DNA of 64,000 nt from SYOC01 sp964441775 (lineage in GTDB: Bacteria > Desulfobacterota > Binatia > Bin18). The stretch is from positions 20,497 through 84,496 of the forward strand of contig CAYTVL010000023.1 in assembly GCA_964441775.1 (NCBI GenBank), in the 5' to 3' direction. The translations under genes and the position numbers were made by a program. Every line of letters begins with the position of its first letter. The first letter of the stretch is position 1. Positions 9,135 to 18,154 of the stretch are shown here, in pieces. Below the pieces are notes generated by a model. It saw only the letters and a program-made list of their open reading frames with translations, ran no database searches and was not told where the DNA came from.

Positions 9135-9150
9135 TGGCATAGGCCTTGCT
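9135..9150 (+). promoter_or_regulatory. sigma-54 (-24/-12) promoter for the porin gene
   Basis: TGGCATAGGCCTTGCT matches the sigma-54 consensus TGGCACG-N4-TTGCW, with GG at 9136-9137 and GC at 9148-9149 at exact spacing. The expected start is near 9161, about 40 bases before the porin ATG. No clear activator site was recognised in the 264-base intergenic region upstream. Confidence 0.7.
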
Positions 9151-9201
9151 CATGGCTAGGATGTTTGAGGTGGGGCAAAACGCTTAGAATGGAGGTAGGA
9201 A

Positions 9202-10521
9202 ATGAAGAAGCACTTGAGCTGGTTATGCGGAGTCAGCCTACTGGTCTGCGGACTCACTGGCGGGCGTCCTCTACATGCTGACGAAACAGCTCCGGCCGCA
9301 GAGGCGGAAAAGACGGAAGCCGCTCCCGAGAAACCCAGTCCGTGGAGTCCAGTCGAAGCCGTGGGGCTTGCGGCGCCGTTAAAAACGTGGGGGCTGGAAA
9401 TTCATGGTCTGCTCGGCGGCAACTATACGTATAATTTCAACGAACCGAGCAATCGCAAGAACGGGCTGCTCTTAATGAACCGCAAGCATGATCACATTGA
9501 TCTTGATATTGCCAACATCCGCATTCAGCGGGTTGTCGACGGCGAGATAGGCTTTGTCACGGATCTTGATTTTGGCAAAACCGCTGAGGTGGTGGGACGG
9601 TCAACGCGCTGGTGTAAGACTCCCTCTTTTATCAGTGGGAAAGGCTCGTGCCACGAAAGCCGCAACTCTTTTGAGGCTACACAGTTTTACCTCACCTACA
9701 AGTTTCCCATCGGCAGTGGACTTAGCATGAAGCTGGGGAAATTCGTGACCCTGCATGGCGAGGAGGTCATCAAAACATGGGACAATATCAATTATAATAT
9801 TTCAAATTCAATCCTGTTTGGTTTCGCGATTCCGTTCACCCACACCGGCGCCCTTTTCAATTATGCGTTTACCGATTGGTTGAGCCTGGACGCCGGTTTG
9901 ATCACCGGTTGGGATCAGTTTTCTTATAAGGTTAACAATGGCGTCATTTTTACCGGCGGCCTCACTCTCACGCCTCATCCTACGCTCACGATTTATGCGG
10001 CGGGTACGGTGGGACCAGAGCAGGAACGCCTCTTTTTTGATCCTGTTACCGGGAAATTCACAGACGCTAAAGGTCGGGGTGACTCCACGCGTGGGTTGTT
10101 TACTTTGCTCACCACGTACAAACCCACCGACTTGTGGACCTTCATCCTTGATTTTAATCATGCAGACGAGTCCAACGTTTTGGGACCGTTCAAACCGAGT
10201 GGTCGCGGAACGAAAGACGCGCGCTGGGATGGACTGGCGGGCTACGTGATTTATCATTTCACCGACATGCTGAGCGGTACCCTCCGAGCCGAATTTTTTG
10301 ATGATGTGGATGGAGTGCGAACTGGGGTGAAGCAAACCGTATGGGAAATTACTCCAACCCTGGCGTTCCAACCATCCCTCTTCCCGGGGCTCACCGTGCG
10401 CGTGGAGTTCCGCCACGACGAATCGGACAAGCGCTTCTTTCAAGGCATCGCTACCCCATCCGGGCCTCGCTTTTTCTCCGGCCAGGATACCTTTGCGTGG
10501 GAGGGGATCTACTCTTTTTAA
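9202..10521 (+). CDS. outer-membrane beta-barrel porin-like protein
   Basis: A 439-residue exported protein with a signal peptide (MKKHLSWLCGVSLLVCGLTG, cleavage after about LHADE). The mature part is rich in alternating amphipathic strands and ends in WEGIYSF; a terminal Phe is the usual signal for beta-barrel assembly. It resembles the OmpL-like putative porin-2 family. It probably forms a diffusion pore in the outer membrane; the solute is unknown. A GGAGG lies just before the ATG, and a sigma-54 promoter lies 50 bases further upstream, so expression should need a sigma-54 activator, perhaps the one at 12206 (inference). Confidence 0.8.
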   Translation: MKKHLSWLCGVSLLVCGLTGGRPLHADETAPAAEAEKTEAAPEKPSPWSPVEAVGLAAPLKTWGLEIHGLLGGNYTYNFNEPSNRKNGLLLMNRKHDHIDLDIANIRIQRVVDGEIGFVTDLDFGKTAEVVGRSTRWCKTPSFISGKGSCHESRNSFEATQFYLTYKFPIGSGLSMKLGKFVTLHGEEVIKTWDNINYNISNSILFGFAIPFTHTGALFNYAFTDWLSLDAGLITGWDQFSYKVNNGVIFTGGLTLTPHPTLTIYAAGTVGPEQERLFFDPVTGKFTDAKGRGDSTRGLFTLLTTYKPTDLWTFILDFNHADESNVLGPFKPSGRGTKDARWDGLAGYVIYHFTDMLSGTLRAEFFDDVDGVRTGVKQTVWEITPTLAFQPSLFPGLTVRVEFRHDESDKRFFQGIATPSGPRFFSGQDTFAWEGIYSF

Positions 10522-10530
10522 TCCCAGACA

Positions 10531-10552
10531 GGGGCGCGGCCTGCTGCGCCCC
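10531..10552 (+). terminator. GC-rich hairpin after the porin gene
   Basis: GGGGCGC (10531-10537) pairs perfectly with GCGCCCC (10546-10552) around an 8-base loop, 9 bases after the porin stop. It lacks a T tract and resembles the REP-like element at 3599, so it may be a repeat that doubles as a transcription barrier. Confidence 0.4.
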
Positions 10553-10742
10553 TACGATTGCCTGCGCGACTGTTCTTCTTTCCACTGTCAGTCCCTCTCT
10601 CACGCCTCATTTCCAAGTGAGCTCCCGCTTAACTTACTCAGCCTGATGCCGATCCAAAAAGCAGCGGAGGAAATCTCGAACCGGGGTTTGTTATGCAACG
10701 CTCCTGCAATGCTTTTTGGCCTTTTAGAACGGCTCAGTGCTT

Positions 10743-12191
10743 ATGCCTTTAGGAAAAGCTCTTCTCGAAAAAAAACTCATTACTCACGAGCAGTTGCAAG
10801 AGGCTCTGGTGCGTCAGCAAACAACTGGCGGACGGATCGGAGAGCATCTTGTCTCGCTGGGGTTTTTTACCCAAGAGCAACTGCAGCAAGTCATGCAGGA
10901 GCCGCCGGCGGCTCCTTCCTCCATCCCAGAGACGGGATACGATGTCCAGTTTCTTCTCAGATTTGTGTTGAAGTCCATGTTTCTCTCTGGGGCGCAGACG
11001 GTCCCGGAGATCGCTCGCGAGATTGCCCTCTCACGGAGAATTGTTGAAGAGTTATTGCAGATAGCCAAGAAAGAGGCCCTCGTTGAGACGCGCGGCTCAC
11101 TGGACGGCAATCTCGCTCTTCTCCGCTATGCCCTGACAGTCAGGGGGGGAGAGCGAGCCCTGGAGGCATTGCAGCAATCGCAGTACGTTGGTCCCGTTCC
11201 GGTCCGTCTTTCGGACTATCGTCTTCAGGTCCAAAAACAGTCTGTGACAAATGAACGGGTCACCAACGAAACCCTGGCCCAGATTCTCTCTCATCTCGTG
11301 TTGCCCAGACATGTCCTGCGTCAGCTTGGCCCTGCGGTGAACTCGGGGAAACCGATTCTCCTCTATGGTCCAAGCGGCAACGGAAAAACCTCGATTGCCG
11401 AAGCTATTGGTCAAGCCTTTCAGCAGATGCTCTACTTGCCCTACTGTATCGAGGTCGGCGGACATATCATTAAGGTCTTCGATCCGGTCGTGCATGAAGA
11501 AGTCCCGAGTGCTCGTCCAACAGACGTTGTTCCTCCAAGTCTCGCCCTGCCCACGGTCGAGTTCGATCCCCGTTGGGTGCGATGCCGCAGGCCAGTCATC
11601 ATCGCTGGTGGGGAGCTGACGCTCGATATGCTCGATCTAAAGCTCGACCTTATTTCTCGCGATTATGAAGCGCCGCTCCAGGTCAAAGCTACCGGCGGCG
11701 TGTTTGTGATTGACGACTTTGGTCGCCAGCTTCTGCGACCGAAAGATTTGCTGAATCGTTGGATCATTCCGCTGGAAAGACGAGTCGATTACTTGACGCT
11801 TCACACGGGCAAGAAGTTTTCCGTGCCCTTCGATGAACTCGTCATTTTCTCAACGAATCTCTCGCCGCAAGAGCTCATGGACGCCGCGTTTCTGCGCCGT
11901 CTCGCTTATAAATTTCTCGTCGGTCCTCCATCCCGCGAACATTATGCGGCTCTGTTTCGGCGAATCAGCACGACGCGAGGTTTTACTGGGGACCCGGAAG
12001 AAATTCTTGCGTACCTGTTTGACACTTTTTACCCAGAGTCCTCGGACGACATGGCGGCCTTTCATCCACGGTTTATTCTCGACCATGTGCTCGCCGCTTG
12101 CGAATATGAAGGCGTTCCTCCGCAACTGACTCTTGATAAAGTAAAAGATGCTTTACGCAACCTGTCGATTGCCTCCGCAATCGTGGAGTGA
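10743..12191 (+). CDS. AAA ATPase with N-terminal MshEN-like domain
   Basis: About 482 residues. The N-terminal 55 residues form an MshEN/GspE-N fold (PLGKALLEKKL, then LQEALVRQ, then RIGEHLVSLGFF, then LQQVMQE); such domains bind c-di-GMP in several pilus and secretion ATPases. A winged-helix-like middle is followed by an AAA module with Walker A GPSGNGKTS (about 208-216), Walker B VFVIDDFG, sensor IFSTNL and an Arg finger in AFLRRLAYK. It is not a GspE-type motor because the AAA half is of the MoxR/chaperone sort. The first repeat has Pro where the consensus has Arg. A GTG at 10737 is an alternative start. Its stop overlaps the next gene's possible GTG. Confidence 0.75.
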   Translation: MPLGKALLEKKLITHEQLQEALVRQQTTGGRIGEHLVSLGFFTQEQLQQVMQEPPAAPSSIPETGYDVQFLLRFVLKSMFLSGAQTVPEIAREIALSRRIVEELLQIAKKEALVETRGSLDGNLALLRYALTVRGGERALEALQQSQYVGPVPVRLSDYRLQVQKQSVTNERVTNETLAQILSHLVLPRHVLRQLGPAVNSGKPILLYGPSGNGKTSIAEAIGQAFQQMLYLPYCIEVGGHIIKVFDPVVHEEVPSARPTDVVPPSLALPTVEFDPRWVRCRRPVIIAGGELTLDMLDLKLDLISRDYEAPLQVKATGGVFVIDDFGRQLLRPKDLLNRWIIPLERRVDYLTLHTGKKFSVPFDELVIFSTNLSPQELMDAAFLRRLAYKFLVGPPSREHYAALFRRISTTRGFTGDPEEILAYLFDTFYPESSDDMAAFHPRFILDHVLAACEYEGVPPQLTLDKVKDALRNLSIASAIVE

Positions 12192-12205
12192 CGAGAAGAG
12201 ACGTT

Positions 12206-13525
12206 ATGACGCCGCCGCAAGTGCTCTTACTGCATTCTTCCCAGATGTCGCCCGTTTCCATACAAAAGCTGTTGGCGGAGCGTCAATTCCTCGTCCATCT
12301 CAGCCGGAATTGGAAAGAAGCAGAGCGCGTCTGCAAGGTTGTCCCAGAAGGGCAACTGAAATATGTGTTCGTCGATATTACGCTTTGCGCGGACGACGCC
12401 CACGACGTCAAGCTGCGCGTTTTGCCCACCCTCCCTGACCAAACCCTTTTTATTTATTTTCATCCTCGTTTTCCGCAAGCGCTTGCGACGCTTTTGCATT
12501 CCGAACCGCTCGACGCTCCCACGCAGGCCGTAGAGATGGAAACGTCTGTCTCGGTAGTCGTCGGAGAAAGTAGTAAATTTTGTGAAGTCCGCAATCTGGT
12601 CGACCGTTACGCTCCGTATGACATTACCGTGCTGATCACAGGAGAGACGGGCACGGGAAAAGAGGTCATGGCCAGGTATATTCACGAGCGCAGCGCGCGT
12701 AGTCAGGGGCCTTTCGTCGCGTGCAACATGACGGCGATTCCGGAGACGTTGGTCGAGAGCGAATTGTTTGGTTATGTGAAAGGCGCCTTCACTGGAGCTG
12801 ATAAAAACAAGAAAGGGTTAATCGAAGCGGCGGAAGGGGGCACGTTATTCTTGGATGAAATCGGCGATCTGTCGCTTGCGATTCAGCTCAAGCTGTTACG
12901 GTTCCTCGAAAGTCGGGAGTTCTATCGGGTGGGCGAGTCGTCCGCCAAGAAAGCGAACGTGCGGGTGGTCGCCGCCACGAATAGCGAAATAGAGAAGGCC
13001 ATCCAGGACCGTCGCTTCCGTGAAGATCTCTACTACCGGCTCAATAATGCGCGCCTCATCTTGCCGCCGCTGCGGGAACGAGGAGAAGACCTCCTGCTCT
13101 TAGTCTCGCATTTTATTGCCCAGGCGTGCCGTCAAACCCAAAAGCCCCTGAAAAAAATCAGTCAATCGGTGCAAACGCTGCTCATGGATTACTCCTGGCC
13201 GGGGAATATCCGAGAACTGCGGAACGTGGTGGAAAGCGCCGTCCTCGTTTCTGACGGAGAGTATATCACTCTCAGTGACCTTTCCATGCACTTGCAACAC
13301 TACGCCACCAGCCACCGGGAAGAGATCAGTGTGAAAGTGCTCTCGAAACTCGGTGAAGCAGAACAAGCCGTGATCAAGGCGGCGTTAGCCGAGGCGAGTG
13401 GAGATAAAACGCTTGCCGCAAAGCGGCTGGGGATTTCTCTGCGGACCCTCTACCGCAAGCTGGAGAAAATGCCTGAATTCAGAGAGGTAAGGAATGTCTC
13501 GGCTGCGGCCTTAGGCTCATCGTGA
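12206..13525 (+). CDS. sigma-54-dependent transcriptional activator with Fis-type HTH
   Basis: About 439 residues. The central AAA+ domain has Walker A GETGTGKE (about 146), the sigma-54-contacting GAFTGA loop (about 193), Walker B TLFLDEIGD, and an Arg-rich sensor region. The C-terminus is a Fis helix-turn-helix (LAAKRLGISLRTLYRKLEKM). The first 115 residues look like a degenerate receiver: VFVDIT keeps a possible phospho-Asp, but the acidic pair after strand 1 is missing (VLLLHSS), so classical phosphorylation is doubtful. AGAAGAG precedes the ATG; a GTG at 12188 overlapping the ATPase stop (GTGA) is an alternative. It may act on the sigma-54 promoters at 9135 and 23283. Confidence 0.9.
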   Translation: MTPPQVLLLHSSQMSPVSIQKLLAERQFLVHLSRNWKEAERVCKVVPEGQLKYVFVDITLCADDAHDVKLRVLPTLPDQTLFIYFHPRFPQALATLLHSEPLDAPTQAVEMETSVSVVVGESSKFCEVRNLVDRYAPYDITVLITGETGTGKEVMARYIHERSARSQGPFVACNMTAIPETLVESELFGYVKGAFTGADKNKKGLIEAAEGGTLFLDEIGDLSLAIQLKLLRFLESREFYRVGESSAKKANVRVVAATNSEIEKAIQDRRFREDLYYRLNNARLILPPLRERGEDLLLLVSHFIAQACRQTQKPLKKISQSVQTLLMDYSWPGNIRELRNVVESAVLVSDGEYITLSDLSMHLQHYATSHREEISVKVLSKLGEAEQAVIKAALAEASGDKTLAAKRLGISLRTLYRKLEKMPEFREVRNVSAAALGSS

Positions 13526-15171
13526 GCAGGCAAGCGCCAGAAAGAGCCCGGGACTCCACGTGCAGGGATACCCGCTCGTTTCCTGTGGCCCGCTCATCTC
13601 ACCGCCTGATCGTATTGTCGTCCATTGCAATCTTTACCGCGATCTATGCTGTCGAGGTCCTGGCGATTCTTCTCCTCAATGACGGGCATTTCATCTACAC
13701 TTTGGACGACCCTTATATCCATCTCGCTTTAGCGAAGCATATTGCTCAGGGGCATTACGGAATTAATGCCGGCGAGTATGCAGCTCCCTCCTCCAGTATT
13801 CTCTGGCCTTTTTTGTTAGCGCCTTTTTGTCGTCTCGGCGTGGAGTATTTTGCTCCCTTAGCGATCAACTACGTGGCGTCTATCGGTGCGATCGGCATCG
13901 TGAACTGGCTCGTTGATCAATGCTTTGACGTAGAAGATGTCCGTACCCGGAGAGCGAAAATCGGGATCGTGGTCGCGTTTTTCCTGGCGATCAATCTGCC
14001 GGGAGTGGCTTTCACCGGCATGGAACATTCTCTACAAGTTTTCTTTGCTCTGGCAGTAACGATGGGTCTTATTCACGTCCTCAAGAGCAACAACACGCCG
14101 TGGTGGTTTTCCTCAGCGATTGTTTTGGGACCCCTCGTTCGCTACGAAAATCTGGCGTTGTCTGTGCCGACAATCGGTTATCTTTTGTTTCGACGTCATT
14201 ACAAAGCGGCTTCCGTAGCCGGGCTCTTGCTTGGGGCAGCGCTACTGGGTTTTTCGTTATTTTTGTATGCCTTGGGGCTCGGATGGCTGCCGACTTCCGT
14301 CATCGCAAAATCTGTTGTTGTTGATGGTCCATATCTCCTGACCATTGTGGGGCATTGTCTTTTCAACATTTTCTCGTCAAGGCTTGGTCTGCAGTTCGCA
14401 ATCTATGTGCTCGTGTTGCTGTATTTCGCATGGTGCAACAGTAATCGTGAGCAGCGCTTGTTCGCGATGTGGGCCGCCACAGTGGGATTGTTACACATGC
14501 TGGTCGGAGAATTCGGGTGGTTTTCGCGCTATGAGCTTTATGCATGGGCAACCCTACTCGCCTCTTTCCTCTATCTGCACCGGGTGTATCTTGCTGACTT
14601 TGTCCAGACGAATTCAAGCGCCAAAGTCGGCGTATTTCTCGCGCTCTATCTGTTGATCACATGCCCAAACTATCTTCTAATATTGTTAAAAACTCCTTAC
14701 GCGTCCAACAATATTTATGAACAGCAATACCAAATGCACAGGTTTGTCGACGAGTATTACCGGGCTCCCGTCGCAGTAAATGATATCGGATGGGTTGCGT
14801 ATGGTAACAAGAACTATGTTCTCGACCTCTGGGGGCTCGCATCGCGAGAGGCGCTTGCAAAGAAGAGAACGGAAGGTAGCGGGGAATGGATTACATCGTT
14901 GGCAAATCATTACGATGTAAAATTGGCGATGGTGTATGATTTATGGATTCCTAACATGCCGTCAAACTGGATCGCCATCGGTAAGCTGTATCTTGGCAAA
15001 CCTAGGGTTGTGGTAGGAGATAATGTTGTGACAATGTATGCACTCCCTTCCCTTGATCATTCCTCTCTTGAAGAGAGGGTGCGACAGTTTCGCTTGACTT
15101 TACCTGAAGGGGTAAAGCTAATTTTGAACAGTGAGTGGGGCTCTGACAAGTCTACACTCTCCTCCAATTAA
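13522..15171 (+). CDS. GT-C-like polytopic membrane protein, probable lipid-sugar glycosyltransferase
   Basis: A 549-residue protein with about ten hydrophobic segments from residue 29 to about 400. A first periplasmic loop carries Asp-Asp (TLDDPYIHLALAKHIAQG, residues 60-77), followed by a periplasmic C-terminal domain. This layout is that of GT-C enzymes using polyprenyl-phosphate sugars (GT39/ArnT-like). The GTG start at 13522 overlaps the regulator's stop as GTGA, so it is coupled to the ATPase and regulator, which is odd company for a glycosyltransferase. The last third is noticeably more AT-rich. Acceptor unknown; pilin or exopolysaccharide is possible. Confidence 0.7.
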   Translation: MSRQAPERARDSTCRDTRSFPVARSSHRLIVLSSIAIFTAIYAVEVLAILLLNDGHFIYTLDDPYIHLALAKHIAQGHYGINAGEYAAPSSSILWPFLLAPFCRLGVEYFAPLAINYVASIGAIGIVNWLVDQCFDVEDVRTRRAKIGIVVAFFLAINLPGVAFTGMEHSLQVFFALAVTMGLIHVLKSNNTPWWFSSAIVLGPLVRYENLALSVPTIGYLLFRRHYKAASVAGLLLGAALLGFSLFLYALGLGWLPTSVIAKSVVVDGPYLLTIVGHCLFNIFSSRLGLQFAIYVLVLLYFAWCNSNREQRLFAMWAATVGLLHMLVGEFGWFSRYELYAWATLLASFLYLHRVYLADFVQTNSSAKVGVFLALYLLITCPNYLLILLKTPYASNNIYEQQYQMHRFVDEYYRAPVAVNDIGWVAYGNKNYVLDLWGLASREALAKKRTEGSGEWITSLANHYDVKLAMVYDLWIPNMPSNWIAIGKLYLGKPRVVVGDNVVTMYALPSLDHSSLEERVRQFRLTLPEGVKLILNSEWGSDKSTLSSN

Positions 15172-15205
15172 GTATGCGGCACGTAAGCCGTACTCGCTGC
15201 GTACT

Positions 15206-15295
15206 GTCAGCAGTCAGACTCATTCATGAGAAGAGTGTTGTCTGGAAATAGATTGAATTGAGCGAGGTTTCCACCCATAGAGGGAGTAGGAATGA
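15206..15295 (-). pseudogene. remnant of a GT87-type gene (C-terminal end)
   Basis: On the minus strand this reads SFLLPLWVETSLNSIYF-QTTLFS and then a stop. The intact gene at 16805-18121 reads QLWVKASIGSIYFWTTLFLWM at its C-terminus. By hand count, 46 of 63 bases match without gaps (15215-15277 against 16838-16900). The Trp codon of the intact gene is TGA here. Nothing longer of the gene remains before the FAD oxidoreductase gene. Confidence 0.7.
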
Positions 15296-15368
15296 CTTCG
15301 TGGCGCGAGTAACTCAGAACAAGCCTAAGAGCGCTAGGAACAGAATGTGAGATATGCCCCTCTCCTAA

Positions 15369-16802
15369 TTATTTTGCCATCACCTTTCCTGCTTCCTGAT
15401 ATTCGCTGTCGGAGTTAATACTCCAGAGTCTTTCGTTAGCGCCCTCAAGGATTTCCTTCGCGGCCAATAAACCCATAAGCATGGAGTGATCTTGGTTATT
15501 ATATTTAAAAGAACCATATCTCCCAATCACTCTTAAACCTTCGAATTTGTCGAGATAGTTTTTGATAACAGAAAGTGATTCCATGTACCCTGTCTCATAC
15601 ACAGGGTAGCAACGAGGCAAACGAACCACGAACGTGTTCAGTACTTTATCTTGCGGCTGAATCAAATTTATTTTCACCAACTCTTCGGGAGCTAATTTTC
15701 CAAGGGTGGCGTCTTGTTCTTTCCATATTTCATCATTATCAAAACACCAATATTCCAGACACAAGATAGAAGTCTGTTTATCGCCATAGAGCTCCTTGCC
15801 CCAGTTCCGGAAGTTCGTAATTCGACCATGTTTGACCTCAGGCATATGTACATAAATCCAGTTATCCGGAAGCAAGTTAGTATTTTCTACTTCAACATAA
15901 ACAAGGATCGTGTTGCGATAATACAACTTATTACATGCATCAATGACATTCTGCGGCGTCTTCTCCAGCCCTTTGACCATCAACGTGAGCGGCATGGTGC
16001 TAATTATTTCGTCCGCCAATATTTCTTCACCTGATTTTAATTTGATACCGACTGCCTTCTTTCCATTTATTAAAATAGTTGACACTGGAGCATTCAGGAT
16101 GACTTTACCATTCCATTCTTCAATCTTGGTTTTCATCTTTTGATAGAGGGTTCCAGTTCCATATTTAGGGTAAGCAAATTCCTCGACCAATGTTTTGTGT
16201 TGCGTTTTACTACTTCCGAAGATAGCGTTCTTCACGGCTTCTAGAAGAGAAAATGACTTGATACGTTGCGCCGCCCAATCGGCGTCTATTGCGGCGCAGG
16301 GGATGCCCCACAATTTTTCGGTATAGTTTTTAAAAAAGATATTGAAAAGTTTTCGGCCAAATTTATTGACCACCCAGTCTTCAAAGGTCTTCGGATTTTT
16401 TATCGGGAAGATGCATTGTTTCACATAACTAGACAAAATCTGCAACACTTCAATCGGCGAAAGATTGGAAAGAACATTGCCGACCTTGAGCGGATAGTAG
16501 AAGTATTTCTTTCGGTAATAAATTCGTGTGAGGCGATTGACGAGAACAAAATCATCTTTCACTATTTCCTTGAAAAACCTGTTTACAATATCATCGTTCG
16601 AGAAAAACCGATGCGGGCCACAATCAACGATTTGTCCCCACAATTCGAAACTGCGCGCCAATCCACCGACGTGATTCCCAGCTTCATACACCTGCACATG
16701 GCAACCTGCCTGAGCAAGTTTGTACGCTGCTGTCAATCCTGCAGGACCAGCGCCGATGATGATTATTTTTTTGTCGCGCCGTAAGTTGGAAAAGGGCTTC
16801 AT
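15369..16802 (-). CDS. FAD-dependent oxidoreductase of the amine-oxidase/UDP-galactopyranose-mutase-like type
   Basis: A 477-residue flavoprotein with an N-terminal dinucleotide fold (IIIIGAGPAGLTAAYKLAQ, about 13-31) and the substrate-side motif CGPHRFFSND, then RKKYFYYPL. It is most like a family annotated variously as protoporphyrinogen oxidase, amine oxidase or UDP-galactopyranose mutase-like and often found in polysaccharide loci. The reaction is therefore not certain. The gene is clearly more AT-rich than its neighbours, with many AAA, AAT and TTT codons, and a decayed copy of the adjacent GT87 C-terminus lies on its other side. Both suggest arrival by transfer. It ends just 2 bases from the GT87 stop-side boundary. 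Confidence 0.75.
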   Translation of the reverse strand: MKPFSNLRRDKKIIIIGAGPAGLTAAYKLAQAGCHVQVYEAGNHVGGLARSFELWGQIVDCGPHRFFSNDDIVNRFFKEIVKDDFVLVNRLTRIYYRKKYFYYPLKVGNVLSNLSPIEVLQILSSYVKQCIFPIKNPKTFEDWVVNKFGRKLFNIFFKNYTEKLWGIPCAAIDADWAAQRIKSFSLLEAVKNAIFGSSKTQHKTLVEEFAYPKYGTGTLYQKMKTKIEEWNGKVILNAPVSTILINGKKAVGIKLKSGEEILADEIISTMPLTLMVKGLEKTPQNVIDACNKLYYRNTILVYVEVENTNLLPDNWIYVHMPEVKHGRITNFRNWGKELYGDKQTSILCLEYWCFDNDEIWKEQDATLGKLAPEELVKINLIQPQDKVLNTFVVRLPRCYPVYETGYMESLSVIKNYLDKFEGLRVIGRYGSFKYNNQDHSMLMGLLAAKEILEGANERLWSINSDSEYQEAGKVMAK

Positions 16803-16804
16803 TG

Positions 16805-18121
16805 TCAGAATCTCAGTGATCTACGTGAGTCCGCGATCAGACTCATCCACAGGAAGAGCGTCGTCCAAAAATAGATTGAGCCAATCGAGGCCTTCACCCA
16901 GAGCTGGGACGGAAAAAGCACTATGGTAGGAAGAGGGCAGAAAAGTCCCGGAAGCGCGAGGAGGAAGAGTCTATTTCTCCAACGTACTAGAGAAGGAACA
17001 GGAAGGGTTCCTTGCTGCTCTTGCCGCCAGGCCATAACAAGGACGAAGAACGGTCCAAACGGCAACCACCAGTAATAAATCCACCCCAGAGGTGAGATCA
17101 GTAACGCGGCCAACAGCAGGAGTGCAAAATGGCGGTCCACCGCTGTCGCCGTTGAGTCACGTAGGATAACTCCAAACGTAAACAAACCGATCACTCCGGC
17201 AAGGCTCAGCCAGAGAATCTTGACGAAGTCTAAGGTTTGGGCAAGTGGGAGCGCCGGCGTAGTTGTGAGAATTCTGGTAAGAAATCCCAGAATTGAGGTG
17301 TTCGAATGGATTGAGGACCAGCTTACAGCCGTAAGCGTTTGCAACCAGCCTTGATGGTTTGCTAAGCCGAAGACACAAAGGCCTACTATGAAACAGATTA
17401 GGACCGTCCCTATAGCTGCGAGCCCTGCTTGCAACTGTCGGCGCAGGAAAAAATAGGGTAAAAAAATAAAGAGGAAAGGCTTCACGCTCATGGCCAGTCC
17501 TAAGTGTGCTCCCGTACGTGTCCACTGTCCTCGGCGCGCCGCAGCCCAGGCCAACGTGACTGGTAGCAAAAGGAGAAACGAAACCTGCCCGGTTACCAGT
17601 GTCGTGCTTGTACCGACAAAACCAAGCAAGGCCAGGACGCTGACGCGACGCATTTGTGGACTCAGTTCGAGTCCGGACTCTTTGATAATGAGATAGAGTG
17701 AAGCAACAAGGCTAAACAGGCTCAGAATACCCCAGAAAACCAAAGCGAAGGCAGGAGAAAAAAAAGCTACTGGCAATAGGAGAAGATGAAAGTGGGGAGG
17801 ATTCAAATTTCCAAACTGTGGCCCCAGGGATTCTCCTAGCTGCACTGTTTCTCTAGGTTTAGGACCGTACATCGCATGACCGTCCAAGAAGGCGGACGCC
17901 GAATAGTAGAAACGACCGAAGTCATTGTAATGTGGGTCGATAATCAAGGTGTAGATTGCGAGAAGATTCCACACAATGAATATGCCTGTGGTGACAGGCA
18001 GCCCCAGACGTACACCTGCATGGCCCAGGCGTTTGAGAAAAACGCCCCGCTTTTCCCATGAGCCTGTGTGTCTTCTTGCTTGCTGCTCATCGAGATTTGC
18101 TATGCTTCTCGAAGTGTTCAT
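16805..18121 (-). CDS. glycosyltransferase family 87 (DUF2029-like) membrane protein
   Basis: A 438-residue polytopic membrane protein. After the first membrane segment (about 42-62) comes the family's loop motif DPHYNDFGRFYYSASAFLDG (62-81), with Asp67 as the likely catalytic acid and Ala-Met-Tyr beyond. GT87 enzymes transfer mannose or related sugars from polyprenyl phosphate on the periplasmic side. About nine further hydrophobic segments follow. The gene is preceded by another membrane protein on the same strand. A decayed C-terminal copy lies at 15206-15295, so there were probably once two tandem copies. Confidence 0.75.
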   Translation of the reverse strand: MNTSRSIANLDEQQARRHTGSWEKRGVFLKRLGHAGVRLGLPVTTGIFIVWNLLAIYTLIIDPHYNDFGRFYYSASAFLDGHAMYGPKPRETVQLGESLGPQFGNLNPPHFHLLLLPVAFFSPAFALVFWGILSLFSLVASLYLIIKESGLELSPQMRRVSVLALLGFVGTSTTLVTGQVSFLLLLPVTLAWAAARRGQWTRTGAHLGLAMSVKPFLFIFLPYFFLRRQLQAGLAAIGTVLICFIVGLCVFGLANHQGWLQTLTAVSWSSIHSNTSILGFLTRILTTTPALPLAQTLDFVKILWLSLAGVIGLFTFGVILRDSTATAVDRHFALLLLAALLISPLGWIYYWWLPFGPFFVLVMAWRQEQQGTLPVPSLVRWRNRLFLLALPGLFCPLPTIVLFPSQLWVKASIGSIYFWTTLFLWMSLIADSRRSLRF

Positions 18122-18154
18122 CTCGTATGACTATCGGCGGAATGGGGCAGACCT

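Noticed and set aside
15369..16802. The FAD gene as a member of an insertion sequence
   Set aside because: No transposase, terminal inverted repeats or target-site duplication was seen; only the composition and the flanking remnant suggest movement.
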